A DNA stretch of 64,000 nucleotides from Eulemur rufifrons (Eukaryota > Chordata > Mammalia > Primates > Lemuridae), in contig NC_091008.1 of the NCBI RefSeq assembly GCF_041146395.1, positions 5,159,501 to 5,223,500 of the forward strand, in the 5' to 3' direction. The notes under the pieces are model-generated. The model was not told where the DNA came from and did not search any database. It saw nothing but the letters and a program-made list of their open reading frames with translations. This document shows positions 37,081 to 50,177 of the stretch, in pieces. Position 1 is the stretch's first letter. Each line of letters begins with the position of its first letter. A program made the translations under genes and the position numbers.

Positions 37081-37654
37081 AAGTGTTGGAACAAGCTCCA
37101 GAACTAGATTCTCGGAAAGAATGACGCTTATGTATCTGATACCTGCTTTCATGAAATGTCTTCTAAAATGCCTCCCTCACATTTTCCACAGTGTCATAGA
37201 CACTGTGAAGATCTCAGGTTCAACACGAGAGAAAGGAGAATCGAAGAGGAGTAGGGAGTGTGAGAGGGGCTAAGATAATGGAATCAACTTTACAAAACCT
37301 TTTTCTCTCTTACTCCAAAAACGGCTTTGCCATTGAAAAGAGGGACGATAAGAAAATTATTTTTCTTACTGTTTTCAGTAAACCTTAATGTTTCTAATTT
37401 TTTTCAGTGACTCAAGTAGTGATCAGTGAGTACAGTCTGTGTGCCTATCTCTGGCAAATTAGGTTTAAGGAATTTATTTAGTTATTTTAACACATGCAAA
37501 ATGCTTACTAATGCTATACAAGCAGGATTTTACTTTTGGTGGGGAAAATGAAAGCCAAAGAAAAGAATAATGAGAGGATACCTATCATCAAGTTTAAGAA
37601 ATACAATGGAGGTTCTAGTCTTGATTTAAGTAGCACATTACTTAATTTTATTTT

Positions 37655-37780
37655 GATTTGTATTGAATGCCTATAAAGAGTTGGGCAATGTTCTGAGCAC
37701 TGGTGGAGGATATGGTGGAAGAGGCTGATTTAGAAAGACATGGTGTCTGTCCTGGAAAAGCTAAATAGTCTAGTGCCAAA
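37655..37780 (-). repeat. L2 LINE fragment, inverted
   Basis: 'gtattgaatgcctataaagagttgggcaatgttctgagcactgg' then 'gtctgtcctggaaaagc' is reverse L2 wording. Confidence 0.5.
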
Positions 37781-39774
37781 GTCAAACACTTTCCACATAC
37801 CAGCATTAAGAAAAAAGCGACTCCCAGAAAATCCAGCTACTTTAAGGTCAGCCATGACTGTAGACCCCTCCCCAGCCTCTCCCCCTACCCCTTTCCAAAT
37901 TTCTCCTCTTTACAGTTTTGTTTGCTTTTACTGGTGAGATTTGAGAGGCCAAGTCTCTCTCTGCACCGATCCTCTAAAGGCACTTTGTTAGGTTACGTGG
38001 CATCTTTCAGGACAAAGTTTTTCTGAAATTATTTTACAGTGAGGAACAGAGATGACTTTTTTTCTCAAAGTCCAATTATTAACGCCAAAGCCACATGCGT
38101 CCACTAGAGCTCTTTAGCCAGCTTGCCCTGAGCAAGGATGCTTAATTCAAGAACACATGAAGATCTACATTCACAATGGAGCAATAAAAACTGCTTCTTC
38201 CAAAGAGGGTGTTTCTGAGCAGACAGCATGGCGTCCTGGCACCTGCCGGCTTAAGACAGAAGCGAAGCAAGGTCAACCTTCACTCACAGCTGTGGTGGCT
38301 GCTGAGGACACTGCGGCCCCCACTTGTGCAGCCGGGATTAACAGCAGGTGTTTTCTTCTCCTCTGACTGAAATCTCACTCTTCTTTCTGAATTGGACCCT
38401 CTTCACTGAAAATGTAGGTTGAACTTGAAGAATAAAGTGGGCTACCTTAGTCAACATAGAAAATATTTAAAAAACTGGGAGCCATGATTCAAAGTCAAAA
38501 CATTACAAATGAAAGAAAGGTTTATTTGATTATTAGTCTTTAAAAATTAAAGTTATTATTTTTTTGTCTTTAGAGTAAAAAAAAACCTCACTAGTTTTAA
38601 CTAAGGATGTGCAGCCATACAAATTAATGACTCCATAAACGACGGAGTATTTGACAATGATACTTTCTTGCTTTCGACTGTACCAAGCTTAACCACCTAA
38701 TATTTAGTAGACATGTTTGTTGTTCAGGTAACAGTTTCAATGGATAGTTGGTGGCTATCTGAAGATAAACTGTTGCTAAAACAAGGTTGGGGTCAATGGA
38801 AAGGAAATACGGTAAAATTAAGTCAGAGATAAATGGTGGGTCATAGCTTTATATAAGGCTCTTTTCAAGATTTCTGGTTTGGTCTAGAACGTTGGAGTCA
38901 AATCTTCTATAAGGCCCACTTTAATAAATAAATAAGAATATTATAAATGATCCTTTTAATTAGTTTTATGTAATAAGCCTTAATCACATAAGTACTTAAA
39001 AGTGCTAATAAGTTTTTATTTATTAGTGTTGTCACTTGGTTGTTAGAATATTTAGAGCATTGTTAAAGTGTTATTAACTTACTACTAAAGTATTTATAAA
39101 TTTCAGTGGCAAACTTCAAATTAGCCCCTCTTCAAAAGACTTTAAATTCAGCATTTGCAATAACCACCTTTTTGTTTGTACCAAGCCTTTAATGTTGGTC
39201 TTGTCCTATAGCAATTTTAGTCTTCCAAAATCTATTTCTGCCCAGATAACTGAGGTTTTAGCTTTTTTTCCATGCCGTATTACCTATTTCAATTAAATGA
39301 TAAAACCAAACTAAAAGCAAAGAGAGACACAATGAATGACATTCTGGAAAATATTGAATTTCATTCTACATAAAAGTAACTGAAATATAGCTGGAAAAGA
39401 GAGATATACTCCTAGGGGTTGGGTATTCCAGTAATGGCCTTTTATTCACTTGAACTGTAAATTTTACCTACTTTGAAACTGTCAAAAGCCAAAGAGGGAG
39501 TGATTTTTAAAAGATAATCATGAAAACAAAATTAAATTTTGCTGGAAGTAGAAAAAAAAATGGAAAAGGAGCAAAGCCTGGAAATTCTTGCAGCTAGAGC
39601 TGCTAGAATAAGAATAGGATTGTGACTTCTATCCCAGGAGAGTGCAGATAGGTTTATTTTCATTTGTGAAATACAACAAAACTTCTTACTACTCTTTTCA
39701 TTACTGTAGAATTATGAGGCCAAGCAAGTTTCCTTCTCTGAGCAATTATGGCTGACTGTTGGCCAAGCCATGTG
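37781..39774. other. Unassigned intron
   Basis: No supported exon or named repeat. Confidence 0.5.
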
Positions 39775-40380
39775 CCCTGAGTCTGGAGGGGGGACATGTA
39801 AATACAATTACAATTAGTGGAATGAGCACTGTGTTGTGGGAGTACAGAGAAGGAAGGAGGTAGGAGAGCCAGAGCTGAGAGGTTAAAAGATGATATTGAC
39901 GCAGGCTCCTGAAAGTTGGCCAGAGATAAGGTGTGCTGGGGAGCAGGGGTGAAGCAGATCAGGCAGAAGGGAAGAACGTTCATCAGAGGACACCACGCCA
40001 CTGGGGAAGACCAGGGATTCAGGTGGTGAGACCGTGTGTGGAGCGGAGAGCGGAGGTGGGGAATGGCAGGAAAGAGATCTGGGGAAGCTACTTAACCACA
40101 CTCAGGCGTCTGGGCCAGATTCCGTCACTCACTTAACAAAGGGAGGTGAGATGAAGTGCGCTTTGCTTTGTGGAACTCTGAGAGTGTGCAGTGTGAGGGA
40201 TTCTTAGGAGGTATTTCCTTTGGTCCAGGGGAGAGATGGCAAAGGTCTGAGTTAAGGCCGTGGCAGTGGATGCAGGGAAAGTTCTAGATTCAGGAGACAT
40301 TTCCGAGACAGAACTGACAAGACCAGTTAACTGACTGGACACAAGGGCCATTCACAGATCATCAACATGGTTGAAGAAGT
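39775..40380 (-). repeat. Possible diverged L2, inverted
   Basis: Purine-rich sequence with 'gtgctggggagcaggggtgaagcagatc' and similar wording that loosely follows reverse L2. Weak assignment. Confidence 0.3.
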
Positions 40381-40564
40381 CCTACTCATTGGAAGGTTTG
40401 CAGATTAGTGTATTTGCAGAAAAGTGTTGGTCTTAGCTGGTTCAACCCAGTCAAACATAGCAGTTCCAGAGGCAAATGAAACATATAGAGATTAAATCTG
40501 GTTTTAGGGGGATATTTCAAATCCATAGTGTTGGCAGCTTCAGCTGGCCTCACTGGAAGTAGCT

Positions 40565-40569
<5 letters not shown>

Positions 40570-40596
<27 letters not shown>

Positions 40597-40597
40597 G
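40570..40597. repeat. (GA)n microsatellite
   Basis: About 14 uninterrupted GA units. Confidence 0.95.
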
Positions 40598-41045
40598 ACG
40601 AACACAAGCGTGCACGGGCACTCTCTGCCATCACTGTTGAGTAGACGCAGCCCAGCCGGACATAGCTGTGTTGCCACCCCCTCCCATGTAGCGTCTGCGT
40701 AGAGGGCACCTTGGTTATACTTCCTCTCCTCTACTTTTTAAACTTCAAACTGAATACGAAAGTTCCATAGCTTAAAAGCCATCATGTCCCTAGTCTTGTA
40801 ACGATAAGGAAGAGAGCCTGCTGCTCGGGCCACGTCTAGGAGCACAGCACAGCCTCGGTGGTCCCTGCTCGTCTGATGCGGCGCTTCTTCCCGATGCGCT
40901 CAGGCAGTCTTGCAAACGCCACTGTGTCAGTGTTCGCAATCTCCCAGGGAGGACGGAAACAGGGAATGTCCAGTTTTTCACTTGTAGAATAGAAGCCTCA
41001 GTTCTCCGATTGTAAGACTTCCATCTCTCCCCAGACTGCATTACT
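40598..41045. other. CpG-enriched intronic patch
   Basis: CpGs are clearly more frequent than in flanking intron, for example in 40598-40700 and 40810-40960. No splice pair or known element seen. Could be a regulatory patch or an unrecognised insertion. Confidence 0.4.
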
Positions 41046-41360
41046 GTTAATAAATTGGCCTATTGTGCAAATGAGACACATAGTCAAACCACAGGCTCAT
41101 GAAAAACTTAAAGTTGGTGCCACCGTTTTTAGCAGATATCCAAAACTATAGAAAAATCACATTGCAAATAGTATTAACACCCGAAAAGCTAGTGTTTTAC
41201 TTGAAAGATAGAAACCCTAGGTATTTAGGTGTGGATACATCTACCCTACTCTTGAATAAAGTGTTTTATGTAGTTAGCATAGGTTTACTTCTAACTAGAA
41301 TGTGCGTATGTGTTCTTTCAGGTATATACTTACACCTTGAAGTCATACATAGTTTTGTGT

Positions 41361-41396
41361 TTTACTAGCATAATACATTTTACTAGCATAATACAT
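41361..41396. repeat. Exact 18-bp tandem duplication
   Basis: The unit tttactagcataatacat occurs twice without mismatch (41361-41378 and 41379-41396). Confidence 0.95.
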
Positions 41397-41654
41397 TTGG
41401 ATATTTTTTCTCCAAATCACCGAATTGTTTCGTTTTATAGACTTTCAACTTTGCAAATAACTTGAGTTAGTAATGTGTAAATTTTAAAGCTAAAAGAACT
41501 TTTTCTGAAAAACCTGATGTAAAATTATAGGAGTTCCTATATGTAAGTATAGATAAATTGTGTGTTTGCATACTTGTGTGTAATTTCTTTTTAAATGCTC
41601 CAGTAAAAGTACAATTTGGAAGAATTACTATAAAATGAAGTACATGAAATGAAG

Positions 41655-41850
41655 TATATTGGTGGTTAAGAGCTCGAGCTTTAGAGTCAAACAGATCCCG
41701 ACTGAAATCGCAGGTTAATGAATCTGAGTCTCAGTTTCTACATCTGTAAAGTGGGAAAATAATGCCAACTGTTTGGCTAAAATGAAACATTATACATGAA
41801 CCAATTATATAATGTCTGACCTACCAATAGTGATTATTAAATACACACTC
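41655..41850 (+). repeat. MIR SINE
   Basis: Well preserved forward MIR: 'tggtggttaagagctcgagctttagagtcaaacagatccc', 'gagtctcagtttctacatctgtaaagtggg'. Confidence 0.88.
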
Positions 41851-44099
41851 CATAGTTTTAATATTTTAATCATGGTAAACATAAAATAAAATTATTTTTC
41901 AGATACTTGATCTGAGGATAAAGAAAGTAAACATTGATTTCCTAAACCAAAAGGAAATGTCTTAGGAAATGCCCTGGGTGGATGAATGAAAATATTTACA
42001 GAATATGCAGGTCTAATATAGTTGACCTCTGTTGCTCAGGAACTATTTCCGAACTAAACAAAGTAAATAAACTTCATTGGCGTTTGAACCACATTACTTT
42101 AATGAATAAAATGAGAATAAACTTGAGGTCCTAGCACCACTTAGTCACCCCTAGCGTAGACAGGAGATCAATCAGTTCTTGCAGGATTGAAAGACCCGGA
42201 AAGAAAAGAATGCAATAAAACTCTCAGTGTTCAAAGCAGCAACATATAAAGAATTATAGAAGAACCAGATTCAATGTTGCTGCAGAAGAACTGTGTTTAT
42301 TATAGTGTCAAACTCTGCTAAGCCAGGGAAGGGAATTATAGCTATAAACAGATTTATAGCTTCAGACTTTACACCTTTCATTTTGCATTGGAGATTAAAA
42401 GAGACCAAGCAGAAGGGGGTGGGTATGAACAGAAATTGAAAATATCACAACCAGCCCCACTTACTAGAAATTACATTTTTATGACTATTATTTTCTGGGC
42501 ATTTTCTGTGGTGAGATCGTAACTCTAAGGTTTTTTCGCGATGTCCGTTTGAGCCCTGAACAAGGGACTATAAGTGCCCATGATCAGTCTTAAATCATAA
42601 GCAGCTGCCATAAGGAAGCAATTAGTGGGGTCTAGCACTAAAGAAAATTTAGAAAAACCAAACATTAAAAAAAAGGACTCTCAAAAGTCAGACTGATGTA
42701 GCTCAATGGAGTTAAGGGCTTATAAAACAGCGGGAATCAGGGACACTCACTCTGGTTTTCTTTTCTAACACAATACAAATTAAATACAGTCAAAGTGTTG
42801 CCCCTGCCAATCAAACCCAAGGTTCCCTTCTTCCTAGTATCATTCCTTGCCTCTATATGTTTGAGATTGCTAAAAATTCTTTGTTTAACTTTGATTTTTT
42901 CTTTTACTTATTTAAAGGGGTCAAATAAAATGAACTCCATGGTGAAAGACTTGGAATCCTAAACATTCCTTTTGTCAAAAGAAAAGTATCAGCTTGCTCT
43001 TTTAATACCCATAGTAGCCCCTGTGATTTTCCAGCTCACGGTGTAGCTATCCTACAATTTTACTCGACTGTCCTCAATATGATTCAAATGCATTCAAAGA
43101 CAGAGTCTTCTTTAAACCTTGGGCTTAATCTACAATCAACTATTTCATCATGTTTCCTAATATATTGTCCCAACATAATTTTAGCCAGGCCACTTAAGAA
43201 GCCTGGTTTCAAGGTGAGCTTGATCCCTTGCTTCATGTGTCGTACTGTGTGTAGAGCAACGTAGGTTTTGTGAAGGGCTGCTGAGCACAACACAACACAA
43301 GGATAAGGGTAGGATGTCCCTTGGCGTCTAAGGAGATACTCAGAAGGAATGAAAAACACAACTGTCAGATGCGGCTAGGACCACCTGAATCTTGGGGCTT
43401 CCAATGTAAGTTGGATCTTCCTCGTTTTCAGCTAAAGGCTAACAACCAAAAGCTTCTAATATGAGCTTCTACAACTACTCTGCTCTCCATCTTCAGATTT
43501 TCCTGTGTCTTCACCCTCCTCCCTCTGTGGAGGGAAGGTAATTCTGTACCTCCCCACCTGCCTGCCTCCCCCCAATCTTGTCCTTTTCTCACTTGCCAAT
43601 TCCTTTGGGCTCTTCTCTGTGGTCTCCAAACATGTTCAGTCACCCTCTTTCAAAGACAAGGTGAAGAAAAGATGTCTTTGCCCACTATTCCCTCATTTTA
43701 ATGCCTTATCTTCTTCTTTACCATCTTCACTAGCTTCTCTAATAATAGATTAATCGTAGAAAGAAAGGAAATTGGATTTGAGGAAAGAAAAGGGAGGGAG
43801 CAGAGAAGTCATATTTATAGTCTGGCTTTGGGAAAAACAAAGGAACACGAGTTGAAATACTACTGGTCTTGGAGGTATTTCTCCACTAGGAAGAAGCAAG
43901 CTGAGCTATGGGAAGGAAAACCGCTGAGCTAGTCCTCTGGGCCCTAGGAAAGGAGTTGTCTGGGCTAAACCAAAACCAAATAAACTGGAGTTTGGGAGGA
44001 GGGGTTTACAAAAGCCATAAATGTTCAGATTGCCCAAATTTGTCTAAACCTTTTCTTTTTTCATGATACTCCTTTATCAGCTATCAAATATGCCCTCAA
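41851..44099. other. Unassigned intron
   Basis: No exon or named repeat. The pyrimidine-rich segment 43480-43640 produces frames on both strands without coding support. Confidence 0.5.
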
Positions 44100-44570
44100 G
44101 GCTTTAACTATTACCTGACTTATGCCCCAAGTTCTTTTCCAAACTGCAATCCTGTACTCCCAACTGCTCACCCGATGTCTAAGCCAAGACATACCATTAT
44201 CAGCTCAAATTCAACATTCTCAAACCAAACTTCTCAATTTGTATTGCAAACCAATCATGATTCCTGAATTTTCTATTTTTATGTTAAAAACAGTACTACC
44301 TCACCAAGCCTAAAAGCTTGGTGTTATATTTGATTCAGTTGATCCATTGCCAAGTCCTATAGACTTTATTCTCTCTACAAAATCCCTTGAATCTATGTCC
44401 ATCTTGCCACATATGTTGCTAGCACTCTTGTTCTTAGATAACTAGAATAGTCTACAAGCCTCCTCTGGCCTTTCCTCTTTCTACTCCATACTATGCACTT
44501 TTGTCAGCCTAATTTATCTGAACATATTTCCAAATGTATCATTTCTCAGCTCAGAAAACTTCAGAGGCCA
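44100..44570 (+). repeat. L2 LINE, part before L1M insertion
   Basis: 'gatttgattcagttgatccattgccaagtcc', 'ctagaatagtctacaagcctcctctggcc' and 'ctcagaaaacttcagaggccattttgc' follow a conserved L2 segment. It resumes at 45395. Confidence 0.7.
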
Positions 44571-44574
44571 TTTT

Positions 44575-45385
44575 GCAATCCACAGTGAAAAAGCTGCTAC
44601 AGGCAACAATCCCCAATGGATGCAAAATGCATTAGGAGGAAGGTTGCTGAAAATCAGGCTGACCAACCAAACATTATGTGCTTCCTGATATGAGGAACTC
44701 AGAAGGGTATTGTACCTTTGTAACAGATTTGCCTAAAGTCTGAGCCAAACCTAATCAAATTTCTAAATTTGACTTGCGGTTTAAAAGAAATACAGAAAAT
44801 AGGGGAATAAATTAAACAGCACCATAAAGAAGTAATTAGACAAATCCAGAATGTGGGACACTCTATACATAGAACAAATGTCCTAGAAAAGTTGATGACA
44901 TGAAACAATCAGAAGAAGAAGGACCACTGTAGAATATAAGAGACTGAAGAGTTTTAATAATTAAAAGCCAAGTGTGGACTTTGGGTCTTGATTCAAAGCA
45001 TCTATAAAAAAGGCATTTTTGAGATAATTGGGAAAATTTGAATATGGACTGGGTATTGATATTAAGAAATTATTGTTAATTTTATTAGGGCTGATAAAAT
45101 GATAATTATATTTTTAAAAGGTCCTATCAATTACAGATTCATGTTGCAGTATTTGCAGACGTAATGGCATGATATCTTGGCTTTGCTTTAAAATATACCA
45201 GCAAAGACAAAACAAAATAAATGAGGGAAAGAGATTCATGAACCAAAATTACCAATCGGTATTTCTTGAAGCTGGGTGATGGGTCTACAGCATGATATGA
45301 TGCTATTTATGATACTATTTCTCTTCCTTTTGAGAATGTTTGAAAGTCTCCATTAGTAGTTACGTAGTTTAAAAATTTATTTTTA
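44575..45385 (+). mobile_element. L1M LINE, 3' end, inserted in L2
   Basis: 'gtgggacactctatacatagaacaaatgtcctag', 'gcatgatatcttggctttgctttaaaatataccagc' and 'gaagctgggtgatgggt' with an A/T-rich end are typical of old L1 3' ends. L2 halves flank it on both sides in the same orientation. Confidence 0.7.
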
Positions 45386-45394
45386 AAAGGCTCT

Positions 45395-45640
45395 TCAGAT
45401 TCCTATCAAAGTGCTCACTTCTGCTTGTGTCCAAAGTCCTTCATAACCTGCTCCTAACTTGTCTTTTCTGCCTGATTTCCCCAGTTTTCCTGCAGCCTGC
45501 CTTGGATCCCAGCTGTTCTCAGACTGACCCTCCCTCTTCTCACTCTACCTTTGCTTTTGTCATTCTTTCTGCTGAATAGACACCATGAGTTACCATTCTG
45601 CTTGGAATAGTTACAGAGTAACTTTCTTAAAACCTCTCAC
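45395..45640 (+). repeat. L2 LINE, continuation
   Basis: 'gtccaaagtccttcataacctgctcc' through 'cagactgaccctccctcttctcac' and 'ctttctgctgaatagac' continue the L2 of 44100-44570. Confidence 0.7.
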
Positions 45641-47072
45641 CTGAGATTTTTAAAAAGGTGAGCTAATGGAGCTACTTGGAAAAAAATAAACATCGTAGAA
45701 TTTTGAGTTTCTGGAAGAAATGTTTGTTCTTGCAGTAAAGTCCCGTCTCTACCTCCGCTACATCACACTACCTTTAGAGCCAGTCCTGGTTCTCACCGCA
45801 AGGATTTCCTTTCGTAAGCTTTACTTGACCCTCCTGCGGATGCGGGTTTCAAATTGCTCCTGCACCTTGGCTGAGCAGTCTTGTGCAGTGCACTACTTGC
45901 ACAAGTGTAAACGGTGGTGCTGAGCTTACCTCAAAGAGTAACATTTTTTAAAAATATTTCTTATTTGCCTCCATTTCCTGGTGATGAGAAAGGAGTAACA
46001 TGTTTTTCAGAAACCCAAAACTCTACTGTTTATTTTTTTTCCAAGTAGATCCATAGCTCAGGGGGCCAGGTACAAGGTTTCAAGGAAGGTGTGTTATACC
46101 TGTTCTAAGCAAAAATGGTAATTGATGATATTTATTTGACTATGTCAATTAAGGATGCATTACCTTTGATTTGTCTTCAACCCCATTATTTTTTATAAAA
46201 AAATTTACTGATATGAATTATTATGATAGATTCTGCCTGATTTAAGATCTTAAATAATTAGCACTGAATATGCTAATTATTTGGAGAGAAACCCTGAAAT
46301 ATAAAGGCTAACATTAACTTAGGGAGGGATTAAACTCTCCAACAGTCATTATGTTAACAAGCTTTAAATATACCCTATCCAAAAGAAGGAAGATAGAATC
46401 AAATGTTTCTGGAACTATCTTTCTAACTGCTATCATACAGCATTCCCCATTTTAATCTCTACACTAGCTAAGAAACATATTGTATTTGAAATGTGGTACC
46501 AATCAAAATGTCTGGAGATACAAAAATGAATAAGTTCAGGGAGTCACAACAGTTTCCACAGATGCAAAGCAATGTAGGAGTAAATTATTCATAAAATGCT
46601 ACATGTTATTCACCTTTATTCAGATAGAATTCAGAGGAATATATTGATAGAAAACAGCACAAAGTTGGCAATAGAAGTTCTTCAATTAGCTTCAGTGGGA
46701 AAGAATTCTAAGCTGAAATTAAACTTTGAGATGATATTATACCATTTAAATACACAAATTATCATGTAACAATGAAGAAATACAGACTATAGTAAAATAA
46801 GTAAGCTGCTATACTATGTGTTCTCAAAGACATAGGCTATCTGGAGTACAATGGAGTCTTTCATATCATATTAACTACTTAATAAAAGCCAAAAAAATCT
46901 AAGACATTAAGATTTTCTTTATCATTCTTTTTACCAAATAACCACCACATAAAATATAGATAATGGAAGACGGTAATACTTTGCAAGTCTAGCATGATTT
47001 ATCAGGATAGAATACATTACCAGTTTAACATGACAGTTCTATCCTGTAGTGAGCAAAAGACTTTCTGTATAC

Positions 47073-47110
<38 letters not shown>

Positions 47111-48209
47111 GAATGCAAGGGAACATACTTTTCAGATTTTTTAAAGAATGCATATGTCCTCCCCTTCCCCCAAGTCAGACTATATGGATCTGAAAAAGGC
47201 TGGATTGGAACACAAACATGAAATATGGGAATTGCTAAAGTGTTAGGTTAGAAGGAGCTTTGTATATAATTAAAAACATATGAATAGAAAAGTTAAATAC
47301 TGCCCCAAAATATTACATTTTATTCAGGAATACACAGCTTGAGTTTTGTAAATTTTAGTAAAATATCATGAAATTACAATGACAATATCGGAACACCAAA
47401 AAAAAAAAATGCAAAAACAGATTTGGAAAAAAAGGCAAAGTGACATCTTCCACTTCTTTTCAAGTGCATCTGAGAAAGTACAAATGAAAGCCACACGCCT
47501 CCATGTGCAGTTGTCTGATGGTATTTGCTTGCGGTTTTCTCTTACATTTTTTTCTCACTGAGTAATACAGAATTACAACATGCACGACACTTTAGTCCTC
47601 CAAATTCCTAAAGGAATTATATCTCCTTTATGCTCACAGGCAACTCTCAAGGGGCGTTATGAGGAGGGCTTTGAAACTCTAAACACTTCATGCAATAGAA
47701 ATGGCCTTGGTATGGAAGGAATACCCTTTACTTTATACACTGGTCCGACTAGAGTTCATTATCCTCAACTGAAGATACTGATGGGGTTATTTGGGCCAAA
47801 GAAAATGTCAATGCATCTTTGTAAAGAATACCTGAGAAGGTTCTTTAAAATAACTAGCTTCTACAATTTGTGTTAAATTATTTATTAATGGGAGAATATT
47901 GCTGCCTAAGCAGTGTGGCTTTACATATAATTTATTATACTTTCTATGATAGTCTCAATTGTTAAAAATCAAAAGTTAACTCTACAAATAAATTGTTACA
48001 AAATAAAATAACATACCATAAATATGGCCCTGGGTTAGTACTGTCTATTTTCACCAAAGATTACATGTCAATATAAATAAACTCTTATAATGAAAGGAAA
48101 GAAAGATATTCAAACTCCCCAAACCCTGTGGAAGCAAGACACTGAAACAGATAAATGTTCAGTAAAATTTCAGAGCTTAGAAACCTCAGAGACTTTATTT
48201 AAATGGCAT
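45641..48209. other. Unassigned intron
   Basis: Only the CA/CG microsatellite at 47071 is recognised. AT-rich otherwise. Confidence 0.5.
47071..47111. repeat. (CA)n microsatellite with a (CG)n core
   Basis: Alternating purine-pyrimidine run of 41 bp: CA units, then gcgcgcgc, then CA units. Such a tract has Z-DNA potential. Confidence 0.95.
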
Positions 48210-48224
48210 TATTTATGACACATG

Positions 48225-48555
48225 ACATTACTGTTGTACAGATGTCTCGAACCTATTCTTCTTAGCTAACTGAAATTTTGTATCCTTTGACCAGCGTCAC
48301 CCAACACTCTCTCGACAACTCCCCCAGGCCTTGGTAATCACTGTTCTACTCTCTGCTTCTATGACATCAGCTTTTTCAGCTTCCGAATATGCATGAGGTC
48401 ATGCCGTATTTATCGTTCTGTGCCTGGCTTGTTTTACTTAACATAATGTCCTTCAGATTCATCCATATTGTCACAAATTATGGGATTTCCTTCATTTTAA
48501 GGCTGAATAGTATTCTGTTGTATATACGTACCACATTTTCTCTATCCACTCCTCC
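48225..48555 (-). mobile_element. L1M LINE 3' end fragment
   Basis: 'agctaactgaaattttgtatcctttgaccagc', 'gcctggcttgttttacttaacataatgtccttcag' and 'aaggctgaatagtattctgttgtatatacg' are reverse L1M. Closely parallels the copy at 30235-30795. Confidence 0.85.
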
Positions 48556-48649
48556 CCAGCTGACTAGGGCAGTTAGAATTACAAAAAGCTGATTGTTTTC
48601 TTTCCTTCTCAACTTCCTTCTCCTTAAGCTCTTGGATCTACTATTCACA

Positions 48650-48800
48650 ACTCAATATTTGTTGAATGTCCATCATGTGCAAGGAGCTAAGTTTGGTGTT
48701 GTGAAGGATACTAAAGATTAAAAAACCATAGATCATGCCCTTAAAGCTCATAAAAGCTATTAACAAAGAGAGAAAAGATGCTTAGAAATAACTATGATAC
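48650..48800 (-). repeat. L2 LINE fragment, inverted
   Basis: 'caatatttgttgaatgtccatcatgtgcaaggagctaag' and 'catgcccttaaagctcataaaagc' follow reverse L2. Confidence 0.7.
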
Positions 48801-48829
48801 AATTGAAGGAGGAAACGGAAGAAGGGAAT

Positions 48830-49040
48830 TAATATTCAGAGTGCTTATTATGTACTAGGTACCACATTTGATGTTTTACATACATTGTCTTATTTTAATC
48901 CTCACACCATCTGTTGAGATATGACATTATTATCTCTGACAAGTAACTTGTGACAAGTAACTTGCTCAAGATCACAGAGCTTGTAAGTGGCAGATCCAGG
49001 ATTTGATTTCTGATGTCTGACTGCGAAGTCTGTGCCCCTC
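48830..49040 (-). repeat. MIR SINE with an internal 14-bp duplication
   Basis: Reverse MIR: 'gcttattatgtactaggtacc', 'acttgctcaagatcacagagcttgtaagtggcagatccaggatttg'. The core contains a near-exact tandem copy of gacaagtaacttg (48938-48951 and 48952-48965). Confidence 0.85.
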
Positions 49041-50177
49041 TAAGAGTACAGTTATGCATTAATAAAAAGATAAACAGATCAAGTGCTGTGGTTATGCAGA
49101 AAAAGAGAGAAGTCACATTCAGTTAAGGGAGAGTAAAGCATCTGATGGAAGAAGCGGGATTCAAATACGAAAGGGGATCATATTTGGATGTGTGAAAACG
49201 GTGTGTCTAAGGGTTAGGAGGGAAGCAGCTCAGGAGAAAAGACTACTCTAAGAAACAGGAAAAAAATTTGAACAGAAAAAAGTAAATGGTTTGATTTGGT
49301 TTAGGTAAAGCATAGAGTCCAGACGGTAGATTAATGAAAAACTAATGGGAGGGAAGTCTAGAATAAACAGGCCAGACCAGAGGATTTGAATGTCAGGTGA
49401 GAAGCAAGACTCTATTGCAGTCTAAGTGGTAAATATATTGAGACTCAAAGTTTCGAGGTTGGAAGAGCGATGTAATCAGAACCATAACAGAAAACTTTAT
49501 CTGGCAGACACACATAGGATGCTATATAGGTTATCAGTACACTTAGTCCCAGTCTTCGATGTCTCCGCTACAGATGCAGGAAAAAGCTAAATGTTCACTT
49601 TCCCAACTTGCCTCCCTGCAGCAACGAGTGGCTGGGCCACATGCTCATCTTCACTGTGTGCCAAATGGCAATGGGGGAGTCAGGGTTACAAGAAACAGAA
49701 ACCTGGAATCCTGCCAGGTAGGAAGTAAGCTAGAGGGACTTAATTGTTCAGTCTGTCACTAGCAAGGTTGCAAAACGTATCAGTGCCATGCCTCTAATAC
49801 TGGCAGTGGAGAGGAAAGGAAAAGGAGGGCCTGGGTTGAAAAGAAGAGTCGTGTAGAAAGGGAATGTAAGTGTGGGGAGCCAGGAAATGACTCAGTTTCC
49901 AGAACAGGGGTGTCCGGATCTGGGAAGAAATCCGATTATTACAACTAAGGCATGACGCCAGGACCATGCCTGGAGCAATGGTATTGATCTCGAGTCACTT
50001 GCATGTTGCAAAAAGTCCTCCTTAAATGACTCCTTTTGAGGTCCAGATTGAACCTGGGGTCATCCAGATGTGCAGATGCAGGGCAGGACTTGCAGGTGGG
50101 GTCAAAGTCATCCTCAGAAGGGGTGGGTCTGTGAGATTTGAGAACTTTGACACTTTATTGACCATTAACATTAAAAG
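49041..50177. other. Unassigned intron
   Basis: No supported exon or named repeat. Confidence 0.5.
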
